A stretch of DNA of 64,000 bases from Luzula sylvatica (GCA_946800325.1 OX326956.1:21860356-21924355); one strand, 5' to 3'. Shown: positions 11,231-23,993, counted from the stretch's first letter. Made by a program: numbers and translations. Notes: generated by a model not told the origin, from the letters alone.

Positions 11231-11632
11231 TGAGATTTACATATTTTTATAAACTATATATTTATCTTTCTTAAAATTAAAATATTTTATTTATCCTTTG
11301 ATAAATCTAAAATATCATATTTATCCAAAAATTAAAAATCATTCAATTTATCCGTTAAAATTAATAGTCTATATTTAAAATTATTATTTTATTTTTTACA
11401 TATTTCTAAAAATCCAAAACATCATATTTATCGTTTTAAAAATAAAAATATAATATAATGAATTTTTAGAAAGACAAATATATAAATGATAGAATAACAA
11501 TTTTAAATGTTCATTGTTAACTTTAACGAAAAATTTTGATTGTTTTTAATTTTAGATAAATATAAATATAAAATTTTAATTTTAAAAATAGTAAATATTT
11601 CGTTTTAAGTGGGTAAATATGTAAATTCTACA
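11231..11632. repeat. AT-rich MITE-like repeat, shared by both block copies
   Basis: Ends resemble each other in inverted orientation (gagatttac..tatttat and gggtaaatatgtaaatt). The counterpart in copy 2 is about 37610-38040, so it predates the duplication, and an inverted relative lies at about 14800-15002. I could not define a target duplication, so the boundaries are approximate. Confidence 0.5.
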
Positions 11633-11976
11633 TAGTAATGAAACCTCTGCCAGCTATTGCCATCAATGGAGAGAGATGTTTCCCGTACCCACGACGAAAA
11701 TTGACTTCCCAGGACAATGAATAGAAAACTAAGTCACTCAAAATAATTACATGATTATCATTATAATATTGATTAAAAGATATATAATATATATTTTTTT
11801 TCTGAATAATTATATTGACCAAGTAAGGCTGCTAATTAATCCCTCATTTGACCCTCCCTTCTCCAATTTCAACAAAACTGAGCTTTCCTCAAATACCCTC
11901 CACCTAAACGCACCCAAGAAACCAAATTTAAACTGCTACTATTAATTATTCCACTAATCACCCGATCCATCCCACC

Positions 11977-12542
11977 ATGTCCATCTCTCCCCGTCCTCTT
12001 CATCACCCTGTCGATCTCGTCATCACCACTCTCCTCTTCCTAATCCTCCGCAACGAAGCATCGATACGGATCATAATCGGTTCTTGTCACGCGAGTGGAT
12101 ACATAACGAGCAAAGGCGGTACCTGCAGAACAACCACGCCGCCAGCTGTTGCTTCGCCGGCGATAATCATGCCCAATACTACTGCTCTCCGCCGGTCACG
12201 AGTGCCACGCCGGCAATTTTATACAAAACTTCATTTTCGAACACCAGTTCCAAATGCGAAAACAAGACTTATTCAGACTCCGATTTGGTGGTCTCGTTGT
12301 CTACTGGTTGGTACGACGGAGGAAAGAGATGTTCGAAGAACATAACGATAGAAGGGAGTGGGAATAGTGTGTCGGCCATGGTCGTCGGCGAGTGTGACTC
12401 GGTGAATGGGTGTGAAGTGAATCACGGGAATGCACCGCCGTGCGAGCAGAATTGGGTTATGGCGTCTCAGGCGGTTTGGGATCAATTGGGCGTTCCCCAA
12501 TCGCAGAGCACTGAATTGGATGTTACATGGGCAGATAGCTAG
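11977..12542 (+). pseudogene. Kb1: kiwellin-like gene with a one-base frameshift
   Basis: Aligned with intact Kb2, this copy keeps the ATG (11977), signal peptide, the ASIRIIIG start of the mature protein and the full 3' part ending VTWADS at 12542. Within 12131-12140 it has one C fewer than Kb2 in an ACC/GCC run. The first frame therefore shifts after residue about 53, and the rest lies in another frame that is open from 12084. Expression as a full protein would need frameshifting or an upstream error. The site is a short C/G-rich run, so a sequencing error is possible. Everything else looks sound, so the lesion is young. Confidence 0.85.
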
Positions 12543-12563
12543 ATTGTTTTGTTATTAATTTAT

Positions 12564-13427
12564 GGGAAATTTTCAAAAAAACCCCTATCTTTTTTGGATA
12601 TTCTAAAAAACCCCCTATCTTTTTGGAAACTCCAAAAAACCCCTCTACCAAAGTTTTATTTTCAAATACCCCCCTAATAGGGGTTAAATCTAATCATGGA
12701 TGGTGTTAAATATTTTTTTTGACCAAAATACCCTTCTATTTTCATATGTATATTTTTGTTATTTTTTCATTAATTTTATTAGTTTTAAGAAAATTCATAA
12801 ATAATTTTTAACATATAATGATTTCACAAAAATAAAATTATTTAATGTTGTGTTTGTATAATTTTAATATTTCATTTATTATTCACGAAAAACTAACATC
12901 AGATAATAATAAAATAAACACCTTGAAAATATAGTGATAGAAACATATTTCTTTAAACATCTATTTTATTTTTATTTTCGTTATTCTGTTATGTATGTTT
13001 TTAATAGATTCATTAATTTTTAAATATTTACAAGGTGTTCTTTTAATATTATTGTTCATCTTATTATTATTTTATGTAATTATTCCAGTAAAAAATATGA
13101 AAATTAAATATATATAATTTATGAAATATGAAAATTATATAAATGTAACATATGATAATTATTTTTTAAAAATTATTATAAGCTAAAAAAAAATTAGGAC
13201 TTTTTTAAAATTAATACAAATAATAAAAACATTATTTTAATTACTAAATATGTAAGAAGGGTATTTTGGTTATAAAAAAATATTTAACACCATCCATAGT
13301 TAGATTTAACCCCTATAGGGGGTATTTGAAAATAAAAGTTTGGTAGAGGGGGTTTTTTGGAGTTTCCAAAAAGATAGGGGGTTTTTTAGAATATCCAAAA
13401 AAATACGGGTTTTTTTGAAAATTTCCC
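12564..13427. mobile_element. Mutator-like non-autonomous element (864 bp) with about 200-bp TIRs
   Basis: Very long terminal inverted repeats begin gggaaattttc at both ends and include runs such as aaccccctatctttttgg. The 9-bp duplication ttaatttat flanks it (12555-12563, 13428-13436). The equivalent spot after Kb2 (about 39065) lacks it. It starts 21 bp after the Kb1 stop. Degenerate relatives occur at 14403-14740 and around the solo LTR near 33000. Confidence 0.93.
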
Positions 13428-13462
13428 TTAATTTATTATGTTTGATATTTATAATTTTTTTT

Positions 13463-13606
13463 GGGCAATGCTCTAGCCACTCCCTCCCTCACTCCCAAAT
13501 CCCCTCCCTAAGTCTATGACATGTGGGACTCACATACATTAATTTTTGTGAAATGCTGTGTGGGTCCCACATGTCATAGACCTAGGGAGTGACTGTAGCA
13601 CCGCCC
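13463..13606. mobile_element. Small MITE (144 bp)
   Basis: Inverted ends are gggcaatgct and gggcggtgct, followed by a shared arm around cactccct and ctatgacatgtggga. It is flanked by attttttttt-type 9-bp direct repeats (13454-13462 and 13607-13615); the T-run makes the exact duplication ambiguous. Absent from copy 2. Confidence 0.75.
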
Positions 13607-13616
13607 ATTTTTTTTT

Positions 13617-15258
13617 ATATTGATAATGATTAATTAGAGAATTGACCACCAGGCACCACCACACTTAAAATAATTGAAATAAAAATAAGCAAAACATAAA
13701 AATTGAGATTCATTGTTTGGTGGTGAAAATTTATTTATATTAATAAAAATAATAATAATCTTACACATGCATTTGAGGAAACAGGAAGCCCTCAAATTTA
13801 TTTATATTAATAATAATAATCTTACACATGCATCTGAGAAAATTGCGAGCCAAACCACAATCTCACTCATTCTTTGTGGAACTAAATTTCGTACAGCCTC
13901 AATACTTGCGGATTTGAAAGAAAAAAAAAATAATTTTATATTATCGTATTCGTAGTCTATTTAAGCATACTAGCCCGTCAAATTTCGTGATCTTTAATAA
14001 AAACATATCTAAACATTATTTTATTCAGTATCCTTCTAATATCTTAAATAATTTATTTATTCAGTAATAAATTGATTTTTCGATTATAGGAGGCCATGAA
14101 AATAAAATCGTGAGGAGATAATGAGTTTAATTCAACTTTTGCACAAGTATAATTAGATATATTTATGGTTATCATGATCACAATATTTGCATGACAAGAT
14201 CACACTATTTTTATGAATATATCTACAGCAATCCGGACATGTGTCGACCTCTAATGACTTTCACTTAACTTCAATAATAACTAGTTTTTTTCGTGCACAA
14301 TTGTACGGGACTATTCGAGTTTGTTATGATTTAATTTTTCTTAATACGCATTTGGATTATATGCTGTTTTGCCTGATTATTCACCCATATGTATTTTGAT
14401 GTATTTTTAACCCTCTATTTCTTTGGATATTGTAAAAAATATCTATCTTTTTGTAAACTTAAAAAAAATCTTTCTACCAAACTTTTATTACTAAATACTT
14501 TCTTTGGATGATATGTTTTTGACCAAATACTCTTCAATCTTCATGTGTAATGATTAAAAAAATTATTATTTATTATTATTTAAGAAAAATTATAAACATT
14601 TCGTAACACATAGTGATTTAGAAAAATGAAATTATTACATAGTGTGGTCATATAATTTTAATATTTTATTTATTATTCAAGAAAAACTAACATGAGATAA
14701 TAATAATAAAATAATATAATATAAACACATAGTGATTTATAAATATTTTCTTTATTTTGAAAAGAGTGAATATGATATTTCTATTTTTAAAAGAGTACAT
14801 ATGATATTTAGGTTTTTAGAAAGATAAATATGTAAAGGGTATAATATTTAAAGGTTGACCGTTAGTTTTAACGGAGAAATTGGACGGTTCTTAATTTTTG
14901 AATAAATATGATATTTTAGATTTAACAAAGGATAAATATGATACTTTAGAAGAATAAATATGTAATTTTAAATTTAACAAGGAGTAAATACGTAAATCTC
15001 TAATACTAATATTAATACGTAGTAATACTAGTAATATTTTTAGAAATATGAAAGTATCATACATTTTTTGTTATGATACATCATTTTCCAAGAAAATTTA
15101 GAGTAATTATTAATTACTGACTATTTAAAATAAAACTTTAAATGTATTCACTAATGAAGAGTAAACTATATAAAAATTATGTATTGTTCATTTATTTTAA
15201 TTTTTCATAAAAAACAACAAAAACTCCAGGTTTACGGAATCAAACCACAAATTTAATA
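13617..15258. other. Intergenic DNA of block copy 1 with repeat relics
   Basis: No gene seen. 13740-14282 matches 41735-42420 in copy 2 and includes a short internal duplication (around tcttacacatgcat at about 13760 and 13823). 14403-14740 is a decayed left half of the MULE family found intact at 12564. 14760-15002 is an AT-rich relic of the family at 11231, inverted. Confidence 0.6.
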
Positions 15259-15532
15259 GAGGGCATATACTGTGCTCCCTCATTTTTCTCACCCACCCTC
15301 TATATATACTAATTAACCGGATTAATGGGTTAATTAACCGAATTAATGGTTAATCGAATATATTTTTAATATTAAATAATATGCTATAATTAATTAATGA
15401 TTAATCCGGATTAATTAACTGTTAATCGAATGTATTTTTGTTAGTAATAATACTAATTAATTATCTATTAACCATTAATTAATGGTATAGAGGGTGGGTG
15501 GGGGGAAATGGTAGGGTACGGTATAATTACCC
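15259..15532. mobile_element. Mutator-type MITE (274 bp)
   Basis: Inverted ends meet at caccctctata / tatagagggtg, and the interior is built on ttaattaac/gttaatcga repeats. The 9-bp duplication aatttaata lies at 15250-15258 and 15533-15541. Copy 2 at about 49343 has the empty site. A related element lies near 35000-35375. Confidence 0.88.
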
Positions 15533-15541
15533 AATTTAATA

Positions 15542-17683
15542 CCGAATGTGTTTTTCTTGGTAAGAAGTGGAAGTGGGTCCCACTATGTTGTACATACATA
15601 AATTCAATTCGGAATTGTATTTGTGATTTAAAACCTAGACTTTTTGAAAAAGAAAAAGAAAACAAGTTCTATGGTGCATCTTTGTAAAATCTAATTAATT
15701 GCTAAATAAACAAAATAGCCTTTTAAAGGAATATATGATACAATTTTTCTAGAAATATTTAAATATTTATCAATGCACACTGAATTTATATCAAAGAATG
15801 CAAATTCTTACTATACAAAATCTATTCTCTAAATTAAAAATACTTTTTTGTCAAAAAATATTTTAGTATTCGAGGCACGTTTCCTAAAATGTTTTTCTAC
15901 TATGGTTTGTCTGAATTTCTAATAATTTTCTTTTGTCATTTATAACTTTACAAGACAAAGCAGTACAAATTTCTATGTGCGGCGAGATTCATGAACTGTG
16001 TTCGTAGCACTTTTATTCGAGAAGTTTCGATTGCGTTTTCCCCTTTCAATTCCTTATTTTTTGAAAAACTAGGGTTAAAAGGAAGAACTTCTGCAAACAT
16101 CTTTCTTCATGCAGCTAACTTCTGCAATTTTCAAGTTTTTTGTAATTTGGTAGGCAATTGAGAGATGTCATTTCAATCATGATTTGCTCCAATATCTTAA
16201 TTACTATTTTATAAGTGAGAAATATAGTATAGGATTTGTATAATTTTGTGTAAGATCAAACTCAACAATACAAAAAGATCAAACTCACTTCCTTTAAAGG
16301 AATTTCTTTTTGAAACACTTTCCTCGTGAGAGTTCTTAGTGGTTTTTATTTATAAGAATTTTAAAACAAGAGAACTAGATTTGTGTGATCCGAAGGTTTC
16401 ATTCAAATTTTATGTTTCTTGGTTAATAATATATAATGCATGGGCTAATGAATCACATGATTTCGTACTTTCATCTAACTCGCATGATACATAATTAAAT
16501 AAGTTACAGAGGAAAATGCGAATAATGATAAAAGAAACTAAGTCTTGTATTTATTGCACACTTTTATTCTCTTAACTAAAACAAATGTAAGTAAGATTGA
16601 TTAAGTTGAGGATAAAAATACAGCTAAGGGGAACGTAAGGAACTTCATATCACCCACTCAATTAAGAACCACCATTAGAACTATGATAAAAGTAAATTTG
16701 CACAATTTTTTTTGTTATCATGACATATTCAGTTCAAGTCGTCAAAATTAAATATTAAATACAAATATAATACTAAGATACTCGTCACGCCAAAACCAAA
16801 TTATAAATCTGGAATTGGAATGTGGCAACCCGCCACGTACTTGTCATAATATAAAATAGTCCATGTATCATTAATTCATCACACCTTCTAAAAAGTTAAG
16901 GAAGCATAAGGACGGATCAAGATTCATTTATAACGTAGGCCGAACAAATATTATATTAATTTTTTATTAAAAACATGCGAGATGTGCCGCATGCGATTTT
17001 TTTTCGTTATTAAAGAGAATAGAAATAATACGTGTTTATTTTAGTTTTAATTCAATTATGCTAATAATTATCGTGCAAATATTTTTTAAACTAAGCGCTT
17101 AAATAAGTAAGTTATTACAATATTTTTATTTGTGAATTGTAATAATAATGAAATAATCTTTAAGGAAGAATTATTACTAATTCTTTAAGGAAAAAAAGAA
17201 TTAGGTTCTGTTTATTACTAATTATTACTAATACTTTGTTAAATGCTAATCTTGATAGGTCAATGTAAGGAAAAAAAGGAATGAATTTTACTAATTCTTT
17301 AAGGAAGAATGAGGTATTGGCCGGCGGGAGTGTTGTTAGTTGATCAGTCGAATTGATATTATAAAGTTCCCGCAATGTATTAGCCCATAATGAATTAGGT
17401 TCTGTTTAAATGTTTAAAATTTCCATAACCATTTGAGTAATAGACAAGAGTTGTGAGACGGTATGTGGGATATACCTAGGCCCTCATTTGCAATCGGCAG
17501 ACACGTCTTGTCCCAATTAACTAAACAATGACCTCCTAGACATTTGTCGTCTCCTTTCCATAAAAATGATCTTGTGATTTTTGTGATTTTCATGTATAGT
17601 CATGATGGAAGAGTTATTACTTGCGTGTGGTGTATTGCAGTGGAAGTGTGCTTAAGGTTCGTTTTTAGGAAAATGAGGCATCT
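15542..17683. other. Intergenic DNA of block copy 1, no gene seen
   Basis: 15542-17155 matches 49351-51290 in copy 2 closely but has only short, non-conserved reading frames. After about 17156 copy 1 has private AT-rich sequence with a repeated ctaattctttaaggaa motif, leading to the poly-T edge of the LINE. Confidence 0.6.
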
Positions 17684-19275
17684 TCCTTTTTTTTTTTTTT
17701 TTAAGTGAGGTCGGCGAAATACCGAGCTCATGTAATTTTATAAAAGAAGCTCGAAGGAGCTGTGTTCCGTTTTACAACAGGTCTAATGATCATTCAAAGA
17801 GAGAACAGAGGTAGTAGGGAGAAAGAAAAATGGAATTAAAACGTAAGTCTTATGGCATGTATCCAGAGACTCATCCAGGGGTTCTCGCTTCCCTCGGAGG
17901 TGTCCGATTGATGTCGTTGATGCGTTGCTGGGCTGCGTTGGCGTCTTTCCATGATCTTGCCGCTGTTGTAGTCTTGGCATGCGTTATCCTTGCCAGTGTA
18001 TATTTGTCGGAGAAGATTCTCGCGTTGCATTCTTTCCAAACGTTCAATGCTATCGCGAAAAAACGGGAGTCCCAAACTAGTTTGCCTTTTTTGTTTTGAT
18101 TATCCCTACCATCGAGCCATCTAGTTGCCGGGTGCATTTGTCCATGTGGTATGTTGGTGTTTGTATGAGAACATAAAGTTGCCCACATATTTATAATGTA
18201 GTTGCATTCTTGGAATAAGTGGATAGCCGATTTTAGTTCGTGATTGCAATTCGGACAAAGTTGATTATTGGGCCAACCTCGTTTGAGTAGATTGTCTACC
18301 ATCAAGAGGCGGTTTTGGAACCATAACCAAGCGAAAAAAACGTATTTTTTTTGGTATTTTTGATTTCCATAATTTGACGTTCCAAGGTAATATGATTCCG
18401 GGGTTCGTCAAGAGCTTGTAAGTTGATCCCGTCATGAACGTCCCGTCTCCCGACCATTTCCATATTGGTTGGTCCCCGTTTTCCGTTTTTTGATAAAGTG
18501 TAGAATGGAATATACTCTCGTAGATCCTTTATAAAGAACGAGGCGCTCGCTTGGCTTGAAAAATTGGTCCCATAAGCTAAGTTGATGGTTTCGGACCAAA
18601 GATCATTTGGTCATGCGTCCAAGTTCTATAATCATTTTGTCAATAGCGATATATTTTACGATTCGAGGTTCGTTAGGCCTAGTCCTCTGCTTTCTTTCGG
18701 CAAACACATTTTTTTCTAATTTACCAAGCACGCTCCTCCACTACAAAAGTATCCTTTTCTTTTCAGACGAACGTCCTCGTGATTTTGTCAATTTTTTTTT
18801 ATCGTTCATTTTGATAATTTGAAAGTAGGTTATCTTTTCACGTGGCCATCACGTTTCTTAATTTTTGAACAAGTGGAGGAATGTGACTTTGTTAGGTTTT
18901 CTAATTGATGATGATAGACCTAGGTATGTGAGTGGCAAATTCTTCTTGGGACATTTTAGAATTGATTTGATGAGAATCTCGTATTCTTCTGGAGCCGCTA
19001 TGGGGTTGGGGTTGAAGCTGGATTTCTCCCGGTTTATGCCTAAATCGGAGATTGAAGTGAAGAGTTCAAGAGTATAAGCGATAATTCTTAAATTTCCTCG
19101 GCGAGGTTTTCGTAAAGATTAGGATGTCGTCCGCGCATTGAAGGTTTCTAGTACTTAATTTGACAGAAAGCTCTATGATAACTGAATTTTTTTGTATAAT
19201 AGCTTGCAGGAGTTTACCGCAATGTTGAAAAGAAAAGGGATAATGGGTCCTCCTCTCGGTGACCTTTGACATATA
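17684..19275 (-). mobile_element. L1-type LINE fragment, 5'-truncated
   Basis: Plus-strand poly-T at 17684-17702 is the A-tail of a minus-strand insertion. Frames read the C-terminal part of a plant L1 ORF2. Near 19140-19060 an ADDILIFTK stretch (a YxDD-like reverse-transcriptase motif, here CADD) appears. Near 18350-18300 comes FFAWLWFQNRLL, then the RT-type zinc-binding domain RGWPNNQLCPNCNHE..HLFQEC with a downstream RFFAIALNVWKECNARIF. Frameshifts separate these pieces. It is absent from copy 2. No target duplication was found, so the right boundary is approximate. Confidence 0.85.
17783..18305 (-). pseudogene. LINE ORF2 C-terminal zinc-binding remnant
   Basis: The open stretch encodes the zf-RVT domain: RGW, CX2C (CPNC), then H and C in HLFQEC, followed by the conserved WNVWKERN-like helix (LNVWKECNARIF). 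It belongs to the truncated LINE around it, and no complete ORF2 is possible. The domain normally follows reverse transcriptase in plant L1 elements. Confidence 0.85.
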
Positions 19276-22200
19276 TATAACTTGGGCCTAATTGGGGCAT
19301 GTATAATTGTTACTATAAATAGAGAGATGTATATTTTTTCTTTTAATTAACTAGATTTTGTTTGGTTAATTTAAACCGACTTAAATCAAACCAAATTAAA
19401 TTCAAACAAAACCGAATCAAATTTAACTTTCGAATCGGTTAAAAGTCGAACAACAAATTGAACTTTTAATCGATTTTATTCGGTTGAACCAAACGATGTA
19501 ATTCAGTATTATTCTCTTAAATTCCATAATTTTTGCAAATATTTAGATTGCCAGAATTGTGACTCAATTCTATATTAAATTTTTTGAACTACGTAATTTT
19601 GTCTTTAAGAAAGAGTGTCATAATTACATTCTTTCCTAAATTTAATATGATATGCATTATTCTTTACCTTTAACTAATATTTTCTTTCTTATTTAAACAC
19701 TATTGCTATTTGCCCTTCTATATGCTGAGCATTTTTTTTTAGATATTATTGTTATTTATCATTCCTTCTATGTTATGAGCATTATTTTTTCTCTTTATTT
19801 TCTAAGTTTTGTTAAATATGCAATAACTTCAAAGATTTAAGATTGGCAGATGCATATTTTTTATTGAATCTTATAACTTATTGATTAGTTGTTGAGACAT
19901 TATATTTTGTCTTTTAATTTTATTCCTCAAGCTATGAAAAGAATATGAGAAGTACAATTACTTGTATCTCTTCATTTGAACTTTTGTAATCTGATTTATG
20001 AATAATCTCAACTTCCAAGGATTCTCTAGAAGTTGATTTTGTTTCATTCGTCTTCACTCTTTAGTTATTTCATCTCAAGGATTTACGTTATTTTTTACAT
20101 TTGATTGATTAATATAACATGGTTATTTTGCTAATTAAAATATAAAATAGTATACATTAATTGTTTAGTAGAAGAATGTTTTGTTGTGTTTGGAACAGTG
20201 AATATATATTTTTCTTTTTTCTTTTTTGTGTTTTTTACATATTATTGAATTTCGAGATTTCAGTTGACTAAATGAAATATTTTTTTTTTTGAGTTTAACT
20301 GGAATAAATTTTTAATTTTCTATATTCTTCGCCGAGAACCTCGAAAATAGTTGAGCCGCCCCTGATTATAGATTAAAGATTAATTAAAAATATTAAATTA
20401 TTAATAAATATGGATATCGTTAATTGAGAGTGAGATAATTAGGGATTAATTGTATTGAGAATTGTATCGTGATTTTATGGAGAAATTAAAGAGGCATGAT
20501 ATAAAACTTCTATATTATACATGTTAAATTTATGGAGAGGACTTAGGCCCCACCTAGCCATCCCTAGTTCCGTTCCATCCTTGAGAAACACACACCATAT
20601 CATCTAAATAATCCGTAACAAATTCCCATTTTCAAATACAATTAAGATAACATATGAGAACTGCAATTTGACTAAAGAGATTCTTTTTTTTCTTTTTCTT
20701 TTTTTTAATCAAAGTTAGAGAGTGAATTCAGGAATAATTTTCCTCATGTACTTGACATTTTTCTTGCATTTTCTATTGTGAGATTCACAATTTATTTTCT
20801 CGTAGCAATACTTTCCTCTTCGTGGAATATCGATTTATCATGGGCGAAACAACGAAATAAGCTAGTTTCTATATTTCTACCGTCCATTTTTTTTTCCATA
20901 CATAAATAAAACAATTAATAAATCATAAAATATTATAAATGAACAATTTTTCTTAAATATGAATTTTTAATAGTTTAATCATTTATTTAATAAAAAAATA
21001 TATAATTATAAAGAAGGAATGATTTTATTATATTGTATTACAATTATATATATGATCCGAACATAAAAATTTAAGACGTAGATAAAGATTAATTTTCTCT
21101 GCAGAAGAGAAACGAAAAAGAGATTTAGTAAGAAAGAAAGACTAGATATGAACTTTTAACTTGCCGGTCTTTTATGATTAAATATAATCTCAAATTTATA
21201 ATATGCATAACGAAAATATTAAATAAATGGATCAAACAACTCAGCAAAAACCGACTATTGCCCTCAAAAGAAAATGCTCTCAAAAGAAAATGCCCTCAAA
21301 AGAAAAATGCTCTCCGGCATACCGAAACTCACGAGAGTGCGCCACGTGGTAAGGAAACTCGCGATCCAGCATAAAACACGGCAAACAAACGCAGTGGTCA
21401 GATTTTAAGCCCAACGGTCATTTTTACAGACATAGTTCAATATATTTTAGATATTTTCTCTTATACATTTTAATTTCATATTTTTAGGTAGTTGATTTTA
21501 TACATATTTTTAGGTAGTGGACATAACTAGCTTGAGGCGAGAAGTTTTCTGACCAGTGAGCAGCCACTCTAATAACCGGACAATGTGCAGCCACTGAAAT
21601 ACTCCGAAACGCATCCGCGCATTTCTTCGAAATGCAAAATTAATTCTCATTTTAAAATATTGTGCTGTTTTTTTTTTTTAATTCGTATGAGTTTTTCATG
21701 CATATACTGTACTAATATAAAAATATATATTACCCTTATCTAAGTGTCTTGAAATCTCTTAAAAACTTTTGGGTCTTGAATCAAGACAATCATAAACACG
21801 TCACATGTATTCCAATCAATATCATATTGGGTATCCGTATTCTCGTAATTCTTCGATATTAAATCAGGACTACTGCGGGTTTTGAACAAAAAAAAATATT
21901 GAATCAGGACAATCATAGCCACATGTATTGACCAAGTTTTACTTTCATCTAGAAGATCCACCCTCAAATAACGTGCACATCTTGTTTTTGTAAATGTAAC
22001 TAAATAATTTATTGATAAGCAAGTCATCACATGAAGATAAGACGATTAAAAGAGCATGGGAGCATACAAGCCATCTTATTTTCAATTTTGTCCAAAATCA
22101 AAGAGAGTGAAAAATAAAAAAACAAAGTAATTCTACGCAATATTTTCTCAGCCGATATTAATTTTACGTTGGATATTATATTCACTATAAAATTAATTTA

Positions 22201-22335
22201 ACTTAATTGAATCCACATTATATATTTTATCATTTTATCATGTTACAAAAATATCTTGTCTATAATTACTCATGAAAAATACAAAAGAATTACATATAAC
22301 TATTCTCTTTCATACACACTAGCAAGTAATTTAGT
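19276..22335. other. Intergenic DNA of block copy 1, no gene seen
   Basis: 19330-19500 and 20640-21720 match copy 2 (51340-51500, 51900-52990). 19505-20370 is private to copy 1, AT-rich, and ends in a ccgagaacctcgaaaatag segment. Only short chance frames occur. 21725-22335 is the shared 3' flank of Kc. Confidence 0.55.
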
Positions 22336-22923
22336 TCACAAACTACACAATTTTGATGATGCATCAGTCCATGTGATATTATACTCATCCCTTTTCGGGT
22401 TAAGCCCGAGCCCCTTCCAGACAGCCTTAGATGCATCGACGATATTACACGGACAAGGTGGCTCGAAATTATGCGCCGCATCACACCCCTTAACCGAGTC
22501 GCACTCGTCGACCACTTTCGCAAACACCGTCCTGCCATTTCCACTGATTTTTATACACTTCAAGCAACGACTTTTCTTCGCAAACCAACCAGTAGATAAC
22601 GCGACGATCAATTCATCGTCACTGTGATACTGATTGTCGCATTCCGAAGGCCCCCCTCCGTCTCCGCCAGCTTCGAAACTGTTTATCGTCATGGTGGCAT
22701 GCGTGTCACGAGTCACTCGTGGCGACCCGGTGTACTGAGGATAGCATTGACCGGTTATACAACACTGCGAATCGTTTTCTGTGTTGCATGTTCCCGCCTT
22801 GCCGGTAAGATAACCGCCGATTTTGCATTGGCCGTGCTTGTGCTTGTGCTTCTTGTTGGCTAGAGTTGGTTGTAAGTGAACAAGGAGGGATAGAAGTATA
22901 AGAGAAACTAAGACTTTAGCCAT
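22336..22923 (-). CDS. Kc1: secreted kiwellin / ripening-related protein
   Basis: Encodes 195 aa without introns. Residues 1-22 form a signal peptide (MAKVLVSLILLSLLVHLQPTLA), followed by a Lys/His tract (NKKHKHKHGQC). The kiwellin core has QCC (54-55), the glycine loop GGDGGGPSECDNQYH (86-100), [18 protein letters not shown] and EPPCPCNIVDASKAVW, ending NITWTDA plus an 8-residue tail. This is a double-psi beta-barrel, barwin-like fold, expected in the apoplast. It lacks the N-terminal kissper module of kiwifruit kiwellin. The usual Cys of YxCSPPVT is Gly65 here. Compared with Kc2 it has extra cysteines at 60, 123 and 193 (13 against 10). Start chosen at MAKVL, conserved in both copies. Confidence 0.93.
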   Translation of the reverse strand: MAKVLVSLILLSLLVHLQPTLANKKHKHKHGQCKIGGYLTGKAGTCNTENDSQCCITGQCYPQYTGSPRVTRDTHATMTINSFEAGGDGGGPSECDNQYHSDDELIVALSTGWFAKKSRCLKCIKISGNGRTVFAKVVDECDSVKGCDAAHNFEPPCPCNIVDASKAVWKGLGLNPKRDEYNITWTDASSKLCSL

Positions 22924-22960
22924 TTTTCTTTTTCTTGATTGGGTATGGGAGCATTCGGTA

Positions 22961-22968
22961 TTATATAG
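22961..22968 (-). promoter_or_regulatory. Candidate TATA box of Kc1
   Basis: Minus-strand CTATATAA lies about 38 bp before the ATG and is conserved in Kc2 (56684-56691). That spacing would leave a very short 5' UTR, so it may not be the working TATA. A W-box-like TTGACT overlapping a TGAGTCA-type site lies just upstream (22983-22996); Kc2 keeps TTGACC there. Confidence 0.45.
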
Positions 22969-22996
22969 TCACAACTTCATGTGAGTTGACTCATGA

Positions 22997-23990
22997 TTTT
23001 CAAATAAAACCACCACCGAAAAGGAAATTGGGACCCAGTTTCATTGACTTCTCTTTTTCTGTAAAACAAAATAAATATTATCATATTTGTATTAAATAGA
23101 AGATTCGAGTTAACAACTATGTCAAAGATCTCTTTGTATGATTTTGAACCATTACTATATATGTCATTTCCCTTTTGAGCAGTGGCTAAAGTGGCCGGCA
23201 AAATGGAAAAAAACACTATACAATACAATATTTTATGGGATTATATAATTGGTCCCCAAAATTCATCTAAAGACCTTGATGTGTCAATGGAGGGTGTTTA
23301 AATGGATTAGTTTAAATTTCTAAATGGATTGGTTGAACTAATCAATTTAACCATTGATTACGGATCTAACAAATTCATTTAAACATTCTCGATTGACGTA
23401 TCAAAAATATTTGAGTGAGTTTCGGGGACCAAGTATATTTTCTCATATTCTATCTATTCTTTATGCACGTGTGATATCAAATGGTGGAGTTTTATAGTGA
23501 GTGGGTCAACACGTTGACAATGTATTGGTAGTTGATGCCGATATGGGAAGATTTTCTGGATCAAGCAGGAATCAGTTCCAATCTTAAATTAATGAGTGAT
23601 GGGGGAGAAGTTTATGTCTGGTCCAACGTTGAAAACAATAACATGAGCAAAATTGAATTTGGATTCATTATTTTTTAGGGTGATCTTAGCTTCTGCTTTT
23701 GAGCAAAATGGTGTGTGGATATCAGAACACTTGTCATTTTAAATAATAATAATACGACGCCAGTATTTTAATGCACTACGTTGATTGATGAAATGTCATG
23801 TTATAAAAAATTTAGATTTTGTTGTTTTACAGAAAGGGAAGACTTACATGTTCCTTCGTGTATTTTAACTCGTATTGTTTGGCTTGTGATTTGAGCATAA
23901 TCTCTAAGATCACTTATGTAGTTATGTGATGTCTAACCATCTAATGTTTTATAATTATAAAATATCAAAATTTAATTTCCAAATTAACTT
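22997..23990. other. 5' flank of Kc1, no gene seen
   Basis: Up to about 23737 the sequence matches copy 2 (56720-57471), and after ggatatcag the copies diverge. An inverted-repeat segment around 23290-23410 (aatggattag..ctaacaaattcattt) recurs in copy 2 in altered form. No coding region. Confidence 0.5.
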
Positions 23991-23993
23991 TAA

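Noticed and set aside
13713..13955. 80-codon frame after Kb1
   Set aside because: AT-rich, not conserved as a frame in the matching region 41735-42000, and lacking any domain.
22624..22863. Antisense frame over Kc1 (and its twin at 56348-56587)
   Set aside because: It overlaps a real gene on the other strand and is preserved only because Kc is conserved.
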